A stretch of 64,000 nucleotides of DNA from Streptomyces narbonensis (GCF_014649015.1 NZ_BMSF01000001.1:372001-436000), one strand, 5' to 3'. Counted from the first letter of the stretch, positions 7,024-20,264 are shown. Made by a program: numbers and translations. The notes: generated from the letters alone by a model not told the origin.

Positions 7024-8163
7024 ATGAGCGACTTCGACGAGACCCAGGCCCAGGACCCGCACGCCAACGACGCCGCCCCGTACTCCGGCGGCGACCCGTA
7101 CGCCGACTACCGGTCCGGTGACTTCCCCTTCACCGAGCTCGTCGACCTCGCCGACCGCCGCCTGGGCGCCGGTGTCGTGGCCGCCAACGACGAGTTCTTC
7201 GCCGAGCGCGAGAACCTCCTCGTCCGCGAGCGGGCCGTCTTCGACCCGGAGCACTTCGGCCACAAGGGCAAGATCATGGACGGCTGGGAGACCCGCCGCC
7301 GCCGGGGCGTCGACGCCGAGAACGTCTTCCCCGCCCCCGAGGACCACGACTGGGCGATCGTCCGCCTCGGCGCCCCCGGCGTGATCCGCGGCATCGTCGT
7401 CGACACCGCCCACTTCCGCGGCAACTACCCGCAGCGCGTCTCGATCCAGGCCACCGCCGTGGAGGGCTCGCCCAGCCCCGCCGACCTCTCCGACGCGAAG
7501 TGGGAGGAGCTCGTCCCGCCGACGCCCGTGCGCGGCCACGCCGCCAACGGCTTCACGATCGATGCCGAGCGCCGCTACACCCACCTGCGCCTCTGCCAGC
7601 ACCCCGACGGCGGCGTCGCCCGCCTCCGCGTCCACGGCGAGGTCGTGCCCGACCCCGAGTGGCTGGAGCTCCTCGGCACCCTCGACCTGATCTCCGTACT
7701 CAACGGCGGCTCGTACGAGGACGCCTCGGACAAGTTCTACTCCTCGCCGACGCAGATCATCCTTCCCGGCACCTCCCGCAAGATGGACGACGGCTGGGAG
7801 AACCGCCGCCGCCGGGTCCGCGGCACCAACGACTGGGTACGCTTCCGGCTCGCCGCCCAGGGCGCCGTCCGCGCCGTCGAGATCGACACCGCCTACCTCA
7901 AGGGCAACTCGGCCGGTTGGATCGCGCTCCAGGGCTGCAACGGCGATCCCTCAGGCAGTGCAGAGTGGTTCGAGATCATCCCCCGGACCCGCCTCCAGCC
8001 CGACACCCTGCACCGCTTCAAGCTCGCCGCCCAGGCCGTCGTCACCCATGTCCGCCTCGACGCCTTCCCCGACGGCGGCGTCGCCCGGATGCGGCTCCAC
8101 GGCACGCTGACGGAGCAGGGTGCCTCCGACCTGCGCGCGCGGTACGCGGCCCTCGGCGGCTGA
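7024..8163 (+). CDS. alc: Allantoicase
   Basis: This 379-residue enzyme hydrolyses allantoate to ureidoglycolate and urea (EC 3.5.3.4) in purine/ureide catabolism in the cytosol. The two homologous allantoicase repeats are obvious. Repeat 1 contains KIMDGWETRRRR and repeat 2 contains KMDDGWENRRRR. Both end in the LRLCQHPDGGVARLRVHG / VRLDAFPDGGVARMRLHG motif. The length matches the family. The ATG at 7024 is 33 bases after the TTCGATGGA element. No other ureide genes (allantoinase, urease) are within the window, which makes this an isolated catabolic gene beside a LysR/EamA pair. A strong terminator follows at 8241. Confidence 0.95.
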   Translation: MSDFDETQAQDPHANDAAPYSGGDPYADYRSGDFPFTELVDLADRRLGAGVVAANDEFFAERENLLVRERAVFDPEHFGHKGKIMDGWETRRRRGVDAENVFPAPEDHDWAIVRLGAPGVIRGIVVDTAHFRGNYPQRVSIQATAVEGSPSPADLSDAKWEELVPPTPVRGHAANGFTIDAERRYTHLRLCQHPDGGVARLRVHGEVVPDPEWLELLGTLDLISVLNGGSYEDASDKFYSSPTQIILPGTSRKMDDGWENRRRRVRGTNDWVRFRLAAQGAVRAVEIDTAYLKGNSAGWIALQGCNGDPSGSAEWFEIIPRTRLQPDTLHRFKLAAQAVVTHVRLDAFPDGGVARMRLHGTLTEQGASDLRARYAALGG

Positions 8164-8240
8164 CGCGCGGGATCCCGGACTTCCGCCCGGCGGAGCGGCC
8201 GCGCGCCGACGCCCGCCCGCCGGGCGGATTCCAGACACGG

Positions 8241-8276
8241 CGAAGGGGCACCTCCGTGGGGGAGGGTGCCCCTTCG
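8241..8276 (+). terminator. Terminator after allantoicase
   Basis: The perfect 12-bp stem CGAAGGGGCACC (8241-8252) pairs with GGTGCCCCTTCG (8265-8276) across a 12-base loop, 78 bases after the stop. Confidence 0.8.
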
Positions 8277-8346
8277 TCGTCCCCCAGGACGCCTGCGAAG
8301 ATCATCCGGCTGTGCGCGACCGTCATCGCCGAACACCTCGGGGACC

Positions 8347-8613
8347 GATGAAACGACTCCGATCGACAGCGAGAAGGGCAGCGGACACCTCTCCGACCCG
8401 GTCGAGCTCACCGGCGGGCCCTGGACCGCCGCCCACCGCCGCCTCGCCGTCTCGGCCGGTGACGTGAACGGCGACGGCACGGCCGACCTGTGGACGACCA
8501 GGACCTCCGGCACCGCGGAGAACCTGGAGTTCCTCCCGGGCACCGCCACCGGCCTCGCCGCCCCGGTCACGATCGGCACCGGCGGCCGGCAGTGGATGAA
8601 GGCCCTGGGCTGA
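8347..8613 (+). pseudogene. C-terminal remnant of an FG-GAP/VCBS-type secreted protein
   Basis: The frame up to the TGA at 8613 reads as the last roughly 88 residues of a repeat protein. It contains SAGDVNGDGTADLW, a calcium-binding FG-GAP motif, followed by LEFLPGTATGLAAPVTIGTGG. There is no start codon with a ribosome binding site and no upstream domain; the sequence immediately upstream is the allantoicase terminator and non-coding DNA. I read it as the surviving end of a gene deleted from this spot. The remaining DNA from 8164 to 8346 holds only that terminator. Confidence 0.6.
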
Positions 8614-8630
8614 CCGCTCCGCGCCGACGC

Positions 8631-8665
8631 GAAGGGCCCCGGACGTCACCGTCCGGGGCCCCTTC
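8631..8665. terminator. Bidirectional terminator
   Basis: GAAGGGCCCCGGAC (8631-8644) and GTCCGGGGCCCCTTC (8651-8665) form a nearly perfect stem between the remnant on the plus strand and pepN on the minus strand. Confidence 0.8.
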
Positions 8666-8675
8666 ACGCACGGGA

Positions 8676-11252
8676 TCAGACAGCCGCCGCGTCCGCCGCC
8701 TGCGCCTTCAGGGCGCGCTCGACGCCCGCGCGGGACTCCGTCACCAGACGGCGCAGCGCCGGGGCCGGCTCGTGCTCCGCGATCCACGCGTCCGTGGCGT
8801 CCAGGGTCTCCTGCGAGACCTGGAGCGTCGGGTAGAGGCCGACCACGATCTGCTGGATGATCTCGTGGCTGCGGGTCTCCGAGACGCGCTTGATCGACGC
8901 GAAGTACTTCGCCGTGTACGGGGCGAGCAGCTCGCGCTGGTCGGCCTGGACGAAGCCGCCGATGACGGCTTCCTGCACCGCGTTCGCCAGCTTGTCGTCC
9001 TCGACGACCGAGGCCCAGGCCTCGGCCTTCGCGGCCTCCGTCGGACGGGCCGCGCGCGCGGTCGCCGCGTGCCGCTCGCCCGCCGCCGTGCGGTCGCGCT
9101 CCAGCTCGGCGGCGATCTCGGCCTCGTCGTAGACGCCGGTGGCCGCGAGCCGCTGGACGAACGTCCAGCGCAGTTCGGTGTCGACGGCCAGGCCCTCGAC
9201 GGACTCGCGGCCCTCCAGGAGGGCGGCGAGCAGATCGAGCTGCTGCGGGGTGCGGGCGGTCGCCGCGAAGGCGCGTGCCCACGCCAGCTGGTGGTCGCTC
9301 GCGGGCGCGGCCGCCTGGAGGTGCGCGAGGGTGGCCTCGGTCCAGCGGGCCAGACCGGCCTCGCGCCACTCCGGCGCCGCGTACAGCTCCAGGGCGGCCT
9401 TGACCTGGCCCTGGAGCGACTGGACGACGCCGATGTCGGACTCCTTGGCGATCCCGGAGAGCACGAGCTCCAGGTAGTCGCGGGTGGCCAGCTCGCCGTC
9501 GCGGGTCATGTCCCAGGCGGACGCCCAGCACAGGGCGCGCGGCAGCGAGTCGGCGAAGTCGCCGAGGTGCGCGGTGACGTTGGTGAGGGACACCTCGTCG
9601 AGGCGGACCTTCGCGTACGACAGGTCGTCGTCGTTGAGGAGGACGACGGCCGGGCGGGCCTTGCCCACCAGCTGCGGCACGGAGGTCAGCTCGGCGGCCT
9701 CGATGTCGAGTTCGAGGCGGTCGGTGCGGACCAGCTTGCCGCTCGCGTCGAGGTCGTAGAAGCCGATCGCGATCCGGTGCGGACGCAGGACGGCCTGGCC
9801 CTTGGCGCCGGCGGGCAGCGCCGGGGCCTCCTGCTTGACGGCGAAGGCGGTGATGGCGCCGTTCTCGTCGGTCTCGATCTCCGGGCGCAGGATGTTGATG
9901 CCGGCCGTCTCCAGCCACGCCTTCGACCAGGTCTTCAGGTCACGGCCGGAGGTCTCCTCCAGCGCGCCGAGCAGGTCGGACAGGCGGGTGTTCCCGAAGG
10001 CGTGCGCCTGGAAGTAGGCCTGCACGCCCTTGAAGAACTCGTCCTGGCCGACGTAGGCGACGAGCTGCTTGAGGACGCTGGCGCCCTTGGCGTACGTGAT
10101 CCCGTCGAAGTTGACGAGCACGTCCTCCAGGTCGTTGATCTCCGCCATGATCGGGTGCGTCGACGGCAGCTGGTCCTGGCGGTAGGCCCAGGTCTTCTCC
10201 GCGTTGGCGAAGGTCGTCCAGGCGTTCGGCCAGCGGGTGCCCGCCACCGAGGCCTGGCAGGCGACCGAGGTGTACGTGGCGAACGACTCGTTCAGCCAGA
10301 GGTCGTTCCACCACTCCATGGTGACGAGGTCGCCGAACCACATGTGGGCGAGCTCGTGCAGGATCGTCTCGGCGCGCCGCTCGTAGGCCGCGTCCGTCAC
10401 CTTCGAGCGGAAGACGTACTGGTCGCGGATGGTGACCGCGCCCGCGTTCTCCATCGCGCCGGCGTTGAACTCCGGCACGAAGAGCTGGTCGTACTTGGCG
10501 AAGGGGTAGTCGTAGGCGAACTTCTCCTGGAACCAGTCGAAGCCCTGCCGCGTGACGTCGAAGATGTGGTCGGCGTCGAGGAACTCGGCGAGCGACGGCC
10601 GGCAGTAGATGCCGAGCGGGACGCTCTGCCCGTCCTTCTCGTACGAGGAGTGCACCGAGTGGTACGGGCCGACGATCAGCGCCGTGATGTACGTGGAGAT
10701 CCGGGGCGTCGGCTCGAAGACCCAGACGTCGTCCTTCGGCGTCTCCGGCGTCGGCGAGTTGGAGATCACGGTCCAGCCCGTCGGGGCCTTCACGGTGAAC
10801 TGGAAGGTCGCCTTGAGGTCGGGCTGCTCGAACGAGGCGAAGACCCGCCGCGCGTCCGGCACCTCGAACTGGGTGTACAGATAGGCCTGGTCGTCGACCG
10901 GGTCGACGAAGCGGTGCAGGCCCTCACCGGTGTTGGTGTACGCGCAGTCGGCGACGACCTTGAGCTCGTTGCGGCCCGCCTGCAGATGGCGCAGGGCGAT
11001 CCGGGAGTCCCGGAAGACGGCGCCGATCTCCAGCGGGTGGCCGTTGAGCACGACCTCGTGGACGGCGGGGGCGACGAGATCGATGAAGGTCTCGGCACCG
11101 GCCTCGGCGGAATCGAAGCGGACGGTGGTGACGGACCGGTAGGTGCCGCCCTCCTGCGCACCGGTGAGGTCGAGTTCGACCTCGTACGCGTCCACGGTCA
11201 GCAGCGACGCCCGCTGCTTGGCCTCTTCACGGGTCAGGTTTGTGCCAGGCAC
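8676..11252 (-). CDS. pepN: Aminopeptidase N (M1 family), copy 1
   Basis: This 858-residue zinc metalloaminopeptidase removes N-terminal residues from peptides in the cytoplasm. The start is GTG 11252 (VPGTNLTREEAKQR), preceded by GAGGAG at 8 bases; the longer open frame to 11432 lacks that support. Exopeptidase motif GAMEN is at about 265-269. The zinc site HELAHMWFGDLVT starts at His299 (His299, Glu300, His303), with the distal Glu in the WLNESFA segment. The C-terminal half is the ERAP1-like helical domain of the Streptomyces PepN type. The gene is 52 bases downstream of the TerD-domain gene on the same strand, so they may share a transcript. A paralogue lies at 23.3-25.8 kb. Confidence 0.96.
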   Translation of the reverse strand: MPGTNLTREEAKQRASLLTVDAYEVELDLTGAQEGGTYRSVTTVRFDSAEAGAETFIDLVAPAVHEVVLNGHPLEIGAVFRDSRIALRHLQAGRNELKVVADCAYTNTGEGLHRFVDPVDDQAYLYTQFEVPDARRVFASFEQPDLKATFQFTVKAPTGWTVISNSPTPETPKDDVWVFEPTPRISTYITALIVGPYHSVHSSYEKDGQSVPLGIYCRPSLAEFLDADHIFDVTRQGFDWFQEKFAYDYPFAKYDQLFVPEFNAGAMENAGAVTIRDQYVFRSKVTDAAYERRAETILHELAHMWFGDLVTMEWWNDLWLNESFATYTSVACQASVAGTRWPNAWTTFANAEKTWAYRQDQLPSTHPIMAEINDLEDVLVNFDGITYAKGASVLKQLVAYVGQDEFFKGVQAYFQAHAFGNTRLSDLLGALEETSGRDLKTWSKAWLETAGINILRPEIETDENGAITAFAVKQEAPALPAGAKGQAVLRPHRIAIGFYDLDASGKLVRTDRLELDIEAAELTSVPQLVGKARPAVVLLNDDDLSYAKVRLDEVSLTNVTAHLGDFADSLPRALCWASAWDMTRDGELATRDYLELVLSGIAKESDIGVVQSLQGQVKAALELYAAPEWREAGLARWTEATLAHLQAAAPASDHQLAWARAFAATARTPQQLDLLAALLEGRESVEGLAVDTELRWTFVQRLAATGVYDEAEIAAELERDRTAAGERHAATARAARPTEAAKAEAWASVVEDDKLANAVQEAVIGGFVQADQRELLAPYTAKYFASIKRVSETRSHEIIQQIVVGLYPTLQVSQETLDATDAWIAEHEPAPALRRLVTESRAGVERALKAQAADAAAV

Positions 11253-11304
11253 CCGGTCAACTCCTCGGTTTCGTGACGTTTGGCCCATCCTTCCACGGGG
11301 TGCC

Positions 11305-12489
11305 TCAGCGGCGCACGACACATTTCCACGGTCCGTCACCACTGATCCGCAGCAGCCCCGGCCCCGGCACCACGACGCTCGCCCGGACCTCGCCGACCCC
11401 GTTGACCAGCAGGTCCCGCTCCTCGTCGTCATAGAGCGGGTCGTGCGGCGGGGTGTGCCGGTGCACGGTGAAGCGGGACTCGCCGTGGTGCAGGACGTCG
11501 AGGACCGCGGGCGGCCCCTCGTAGACCACCAGATCGTGGGCGGTCCCCTCGACGTGGCTGTCGAAGCGGCGCGCGTGCGAGAGCGGCAGGACCCGCAGCG
11601 TCCAGGGGGCGTCGGCCTCCACCCGCAGGGTCAGCGGCCGGGCGCGCGGGACGAGGGCGACCGTACGGGCACGGACGTCGTCCTCGTACGCCGCGAGCAG
11701 GTACTCCGCGGCGCGGCCGTGGGCGTCACAGGTCTCGATGGTGGTGGAGAGCGAGTGGTACGACTCGATCTCCAGGAGCACCCAGTGGCCCGGCGGCAGC
11801 CCCGGGTCGCAGCGCACGGTCTCCTTGCCGCGCCCCTGGTAGACGGCCGGCCGGAATTCCACGCCGTACGGGTCGGACACCGGGGCCGGCGGGGCCGCGG
11901 GCACCGGGGGAGCGGGCGGCGGGACGTATCCGGGGCCCGGGATCGGCGGCGGCGGGGACTCCACCACGATGCCGAAGTCCGTCGCGAGCCCGGCGAGCCC
12001 CGAGACGTACCCCCGGCCGGCCGCGCGGAAGCACCAGCCGCCGTCCCGCCGGTGGAACTCACCGAGGACGAAGGCCGTCTCCGTCGTCGCGCCCCCGACC
12101 GCGCGATAGGCGACCGGGTTCCCTGCCCCGTCCGTGACCCGCAGGTCGAGCTCCGGCACGTGCCCGAAGGCGCCCCCGTCCGTGGAGGCGGCGATCACCA
12201 CGCGCCCCACGTCCCGCTCCACCCGCGCGAGGTCCAGCCACAGCCAGTCCGCGGCCGGGCTGCCGGGCGCGCCCGGGGCCGACCTCCCCAGGTGCCGCGC
12301 GGCGCCCGAGGGGTGGTCGGTCCGGTTGTAGAAGACCAGATCGGCGTCGTCCCGCACCCGCTCCCGGGCCCCGAGGAGCAGCGCCGAGACGTCCACGTCG
12401 GGCACCCCGTGCCCGGTCCGCCAGCTGACCGCGACGTGGAGGGCCTGCGGGGGCACCGGGACGTCGGCCCCCGTCGGTATCCGGTTCAT
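11305..12489 (-). CDS. TerD-domain protein
   Basis: This is a 394-residue protein. Residues about 1-165 form a TerD/CABP domain: ALHVAVSWRTG, VDVSALLL, DADLVFYNRTDHPSGAARHLG, DLRVTDGAGNPVAYR and FVLGEFHRRDGGWCFRAAGRGYVSGLAGLATDFGI. These carry the acidic calcium-binding loops of tellurium-resistance family proteins. A Pro-rich linker at about residues 170-200 leads to a C-terminal region of roughly 190 residues that is mostly beta, which I do not recognise. The role of TerD proteins in Streptomyces is linked to stress and calcium signalling. The gene precedes pepN and follows a terminator after asd, so it heads its own unit. Confidence 0.88.
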   Translation of the reverse strand: MNRIPTGADVPVPPQALHVAVSWRTGHGVPDVDVSALLLGARERVRDDADLVFYNRTDHPSGAARHLGRSAPGAPGSPAADWLWLDLARVERDVGRVVIAASTDGGAFGHVPELDLRVTDGAGNPVAYRAVGGATTETAFVLGEFHRRDGGWCFRAAGRGYVSGLAGLATDFGIVVESPPPPIPGPGYVPPPAPPVPAAPPAPVSDPYGVEFRPAVYQGRGKETVRCDPGLPPGHWVLLEIESYHSLSTTIETCDAHGRAAEYLLAAYEDDVRARTVALVPRARPLTLRVEADAPWTLRVLPLSHARRFDSHVEGTAHDLVVYEGPPAVLDVLHHGESRFTVHRHTPPHDPLYDDEERDLLVNGVGEVRASVVVPGPGLLRISGDGPWKCVVRR

Positions 12490-12516
12490 GGGGGAACTCT
12501 GGCACGGGCGGGCACG

Positions 12517-12557
12517 CCGGAGGGGCGGCTCCCCGCAACGGGAAGCCGCCCCTCCGG
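12517..12557 (-). terminator. Terminator after asd
   Basis: CCGGAGGGGCGGCT (from 12517) pairs with AGCCGCCCCTCCGG (to 12557), closing on a short loop. It lies between the asd stop and the TerD-domain gene start. Confidence 0.75.
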
Positions 12558-12570
12558 AGGGTGGTGCGGG

Positions 12571-17146
<4,576 letters not shown>

Positions 17147-17340
17147 TTACATCCCTGTTTGTGAAAGGAGAGAGTCCGGATTTCGGTGCCGGATGACCGC
17201 TCAGCCTTTCGTAAACGACAGGGGTTTGTGGAGAGTTACTCCGGGCCGGTTTGCCGCCGCGGCGTAAACCCGCCAGCGCTCCCGATGCGCCACAGGGGAG
17301 AAAGGGGTGCGAACCGGGGCGGGTTCGCGGCCCGGCCGGG

Positions 17341-17883
17341 TCAGCTCTCCTTCGTACGGGCGTAGTGGCGCGAAGCCTTGGCGCGGTTGCCGCAGACCGC
17401 CATCGAGCACCAGCGGCGGGTGCCGTTCCGCGAGGTGTCGAAGAAGTGCAGGATGCACGCCTCGTGGGCGCAGGCCCGGATGCGGTCGGGCGCGGTGCGC
17501 AGCAGGTCGAGGTAGTCGCGGGCGGCGGTCCAGCCGGGCCCCCAGGAGGGGTCCGCGAACTCGGCCTTCTCGCCGGGGCCTTCGGCGGTGAGCGTGGCCC
17601 GGATGCGGCCGTGGCCGAGGACGGCGTCGACGCGGGCGGTGGCGGCGGGGTCGCCGGGGGCGTCGACGAGCGCGCCGAGGGCGTCCCGGGCGGTGAGCGT
17701 GTGGCGCAGGGTGCCGGCGTCGGCGGCGAACCGGTCCTCCAGGCCGTTGGTGGCGAGCCAGACGGCGAGCCCGTCGACGTCGGTGAGCAGGTCCTGGCGG
17801 ACGCCTTCCACGTTCCAGCGGGTGTTGAGCAGGTCGAGGGAGACGGGCTCGCCGGTGAGCGGCCGCGGGTCGGTGGCGGTCAT
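17341..17883 (-). CDS. CGNR zinc-finger regulator
   Basis: This is a 180-residue protein. I chose ATG 17883 (MTATDPRPLTGEP), with GAGGAGG at 9 bases; a GTG at 17892 is too close to that site. The N-terminal part is the ABATE-type helical domain (LDLLNTRWNVEG). The C-terminal 45 residues form the zinc finger CAHEAC...RRWCSMAVCGNRAKASRHY, with the CGNR signature starting at Cys164. These proteins are treated as stress-linked transcription factors. The gene is divergent from a VOC-family gene at 18014. The gap holds four CTAACC/GGTTAG elements that are candidates for its binding sites. Confidence 0.92.
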   Translation of the reverse strand: MTATDPRPLTGEPVSLDLLNTRWNVEGVRQDLLTDVDGLAVWLATNGLEDRFAADAGTLRHTLTARDALGALVDAPGDPAATARVDAVLGHGRIRATLTAEGPGEKAEFADPSWGPGWTAARDYLDLLRTAPDRIRACAHEACILHFFDTSRNGTRRWCSMAVCGNRAKASRHYARTKES

Positions 17884-17905
17884 GGCGGGCACCCTCCTCG
17901 GTGAG

Positions 17906-17977
17906 CTAACCCCTCAAGAGTACGTGAGCGGTTGACGTCTCCGGCACCTAACCTCTAACCTGAAGTTAAGCGGTTAG
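17906..17977. promoter_or_regulatory. CTAACC/GGTTAG cluster in a divergent promoter
   Basis: CTAACC occurs at 17906-17911, 17948-17953 and 17955-17960, and its complement GGTTAG at 17972-17977. The last two form a dyad with an 11-base spacer. The 130-base gap separates the CGNR regulator and VOC genes. Confidence 0.5.
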
Positions 17978-18013
17978 CCCGAGGGGGCCGGCCACTGCTA
18001 CGGAGGGACACCC

Positions 18014-18475
18014 ATGTCCGCGATCGGCACACTCGCCACCCACCACGTCGGCCTCAACGTCACCGACCTGGCACGCTCGCTCGCCTTCTACGGAGACGTC
18101 CTCGGCTTCGAGGTCCTCGGCGAGGGCAAGGAGGAGGAGAGCGGCAGCCGCTACGCCTTCCTCGGCCGGGACGGCCGCCTGGTCCTCACCCTCTGGCAGC
18201 AGTCCGAGGGCGTGTACGACTCCGGCCGGCCCGGCCTGCACCACCTCGCCTTCGAGGCCGAGTCCATCGAGCACGTCCGCGCCGCCGAGGCCGCGCTCAC
18301 CGCGCACGGCGCCTCCTTCGCGTACGAGGGCGTCGTCGCCCACCGCGAGGGCGCGGCCTCCGGCGGCATCTTCTTCCACGACCCGGACGGCACCCGCCTG
18401 GAGATCTCGGTCCCGAAGGGCGCGGAGGACGCCCCGGCCCCGTCCGACTCGGCCCCGACCTGCGGCTTCTTCTAG
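18014..18475 (+). CDS. VOC family (glyoxalase/dioxygenase-fold) protein
   Basis: This is a 153-residue single-polypeptide VOC protein with paired beta-alpha-beta-beta-beta modules. It contains THHVGLNVTDLARSLAFYGDVLGF, with a metal-binding His near residue 11, then GLHHLAFEAES, and FFHDPDGTRLEISVPKG, with the terminal Glu ligand. GGAGGGA precedes the ATG. The family includes glyoxalases, extradiol dioxygenases and antibiotic-binding proteins, and the substrate cannot be assigned. It is divergent from the CGNR regulator and followed after 44 bases by an oxidase-fold gene on the same strand, suggesting a small regulated detoxification unit. It ends in a CGFF tail. Confidence 0.92.
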   Translation: MSAIGTLATHHVGLNVTDLARSLAFYGDVLGFEVLGEGKEEESGSRYAFLGRDGRLVLTLWQQSEGVYDSGRPGLHHLAFEAESIEHVRAAEAALTAHGASFAYEGVVAHREGAASGGIFFHDPDGTRLEISVPKGAEDAPAPSDSAPTCGFF

Positions 18476-18519
18476 GACCTGTCCGGCGCCACGACGACCC
18501 GCACTCTCCGGAGGCCCAC

Positions 18520-19383
18520 GTGAACACCGCGTACAACCCCGGCTCCCTGGCCGTGCAGGAGCACGAGGGCGTCCGGGAGCTCGCCGACCACGTCGGCCGC
18601 TCCATCACCCCCGGCATCCGCCCCGTCGCCGCCGCCTTCCTGGACGCCCAGCCGATGCTGGTGATCGGCGCGGCGGACCGGGAGGGCCGCGTCTGGTCGA
18701 GCCTCCTCACCGGCCCGCCCGGCTTCGTCCGGGCCACCGGCCCGCACACGGTCTCGGTCGCCGCCGCCCTCCCCGAGGGCACGCCCGACGGCGCCCCCGT
18801 CGGCACGATCGCCCTCGACCCCCGCACCCGCCGCCGCATGCGCCTCAACGGCATCGCGCGGCCCAGCGCCCGGGGGTTCACGATCGAGGCCGACCAGGTC
18901 TTCTCCAACTGCCCGAAGTACCTCCAGAAGCGGGAGTTGTACGGCTCCGAGCCCGGCCGCCCCGAGACCGGTGCCGTGCGGCACGGCGAGGCGCTCACTC
19001 CCGACCAGGTGCGCCGCGTCCGTGCCGCCGACACCTTCTTCGTCGCCACCACCGCGCCCGACGGCGTCGACGCGAGCCACCGCGGCGGCAACCCGGGCTT
19101 CGTCCGGGCCGACACGCCCCGGGAACTCAGCTGGCGGGACTACCCCGGCAACGCGATGTTCCTGACCCTGGGAAATCTGGCGGAGGACGGCCGCGCCGGG
19201 CTGCTCTTCCTCGACTGGGAGACGGGGACGACGCTCCAGCTCAGCGGCCGCGCCCGCGCCGAGTACGGCCCCGAGGGCCGCGTCGTCCGCTTCCGGATCG
19301 ACCACACGGTGGAGACCCCGGGCGGCAGCCCCCTGCGCTGGTCGCCGCCCGAGTACTCCCCGGCGAACCCGCCGACACCCTGA
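18520..19383 (+). CDS. Pyridoxamine 5'-phosphate oxidase-fold protein
   Basis: This 287-residue protein starts at GTG 18520 after a GGAGGCC site. It has a split-barrel flavin-binding fold typical of the PNPOx-like family: MLVIGAADREGRVWSSLLTG, a middle ANCPKYLQ-like segment (FSNCPKYLQKRE), then a second half VRAADTFFVATT, NPGFVRADTPRELSWRDYPGNAMFLTLGNLAEDGRAGLLFLDWETG. Related proteins bind FMN or F420 and reduce or oxidise small molecules. It lies 44 bases after the VOC gene and is probably in the same transcript from the CGNR-flanked promoter. Confidence 0.88.
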   Translation: MNTAYNPGSLAVQEHEGVRELADHVGRSITPGIRPVAAAFLDAQPMLVIGAADREGRVWSSLLTGPPGFVRATGPHTVSVAAALPEGTPDGAPVGTIALDPRTRRRMRLNGIARPSARGFTIEADQVFSNCPKYLQKRELYGSEPGRPETGAVRHGEALTPDQVRRVRAADTFFVATTAPDGVDASHRGGNPGFVRADTPRELSWRDYPGNAMFLTLGNLAEDGRAGLLFLDWETGTTLQLSGRARAEYGPEGRVVRFRIDHTVETPGGSPLRWSPPEYSPANPPTP

Positions 19384-19389
19384 CCCGCC

Positions 19390-19612
19390 CCGGCCACCCG
19401 GCTCCCGGCTACCCGGCTCCCGGCCGCCCCGCTCCTGGCCAACCGGCCGCCCGGCCGCCCGACTCCCGGCTGCCCGGCCGCCCGGCTCCCGGCTCCTGTC
19501 CACCCGGCTGCCCGGCCGCCCGGCTGCCCGGCTCCCGGGCGCCCGGCTTCCAGCCGCCCGACTCCCGGGCACCCAGCCGCCCGGCTCCCCGGCTCCCGGC
19601 CGCCCCGACGGC
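19390..19612. repeat. Degenerate CCCGGCTCCC / CCCGGCCGC repeat tract
   Basis: About 220 bases consist almost only of shuffled CCCGGCT, CCCGGCCGC and CTCCCGG modules with a roughly 9-10-base pitch. There is no start site, no codon structure and no consistent frame. It fills nearly all of the 293-base gap (19384-19676) and probably arose by slippage. Confidence 0.75.
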
Positions 19613-19676
19613 CCCGTCGCCCCGCCTGCGCCGCCTACCCCGCCCGCCCCGTCGCCCCGCTGACCGAGGACCGCCC

Positions 19677-20255
19677 GTGCCCACCACCACCCAGGACGTC
19701 ACCCCGGCCCCCGAGCAGGCCACGACCCCGGCCCCCGCCCCCCTCCCTGCCTCGGCCCCCGCTCCTCCCGCGCCGGCCCGCCCCCGGCCCCCCGCCCGCC
19801 CCCGCCCCCGGGTCCTGCTCGTCGGGACCGCGACCGCCGTCACCGCGCTCCTCCTCCTGGTCGCCGTCGGCACCCTCCTCCGCCAGCCCCTGCTCATCCC
19901 GCCGCTCGCCGCGAGCATGGCGCTGGTCGCGGGCGCCCCCGACCTGCCGCTCTCCCAGCCGCGCTCGGTCGTCGGAGGCCAACTGCTCTCCGCCCTCACC
20001 GGTTTCGCCGTCCTCGCCGTGGCCGGACCCGGCCTCTGGGGCGCCGCCGTCGCGGGCGGCCTCGCCCTCGGCGTGATGATGTGCGCCCGCACCCCGCACT
20101 CGCCCGCCGCGGCGACCGCCGTGATCGTCGCGCTCCAGGCCCCGCACTTCTGGTCGTTTATCGGCCTTCTCGCCCTCGCCTCCCTCCTCCTGGTCGCCGT
20201 CGGCCTCGCCGGCGCCCGTGCCGCGGGGCGGGCATATCCCGCGTACTGGTTCTAA
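19677..20255 (+). CDS. HPP-family integral membrane protein
   Basis: This is a 192-residue protein from GTG 19677, with GAGGA just upstream. The first 45 residues are a Pro/Ala-rich low-complexity leader ending in RPRPRV. Four transmembrane helices follow, carrying the family signature: LRQPLLIPPLAASMALV (the HPP-family loop), PDLPLSQPRSVVGGQLLSA, and HSPAAATAVIVAL. Plant and cyanobacterial HPP proteins have been linked to nitrite transport, and the role here is unknown. A Nudix gene starts 9 bases downstream. The true start could be further in, because the leader is compositionally like the repeat tract before it. Confidence 0.85.
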   Translation: MPTTTQDVTPAPEQATTPAPAPLPASAPAPPAPARPRPPARPRPRVLLVGTATAVTALLLLVAVGTLLRQPLLIPPLAASMALVAGAPDLPLSQPRSVVGGQLLSALTGFAVLAVAGPGLWGAAVAGGLALGVMMCARTPHSPAAATAVIVALQAPHFWSFIGLLALASLLLVAVGLAGARAAGRAYPAYWF

Positions 20256-20264
20256 CCTCTGTGC

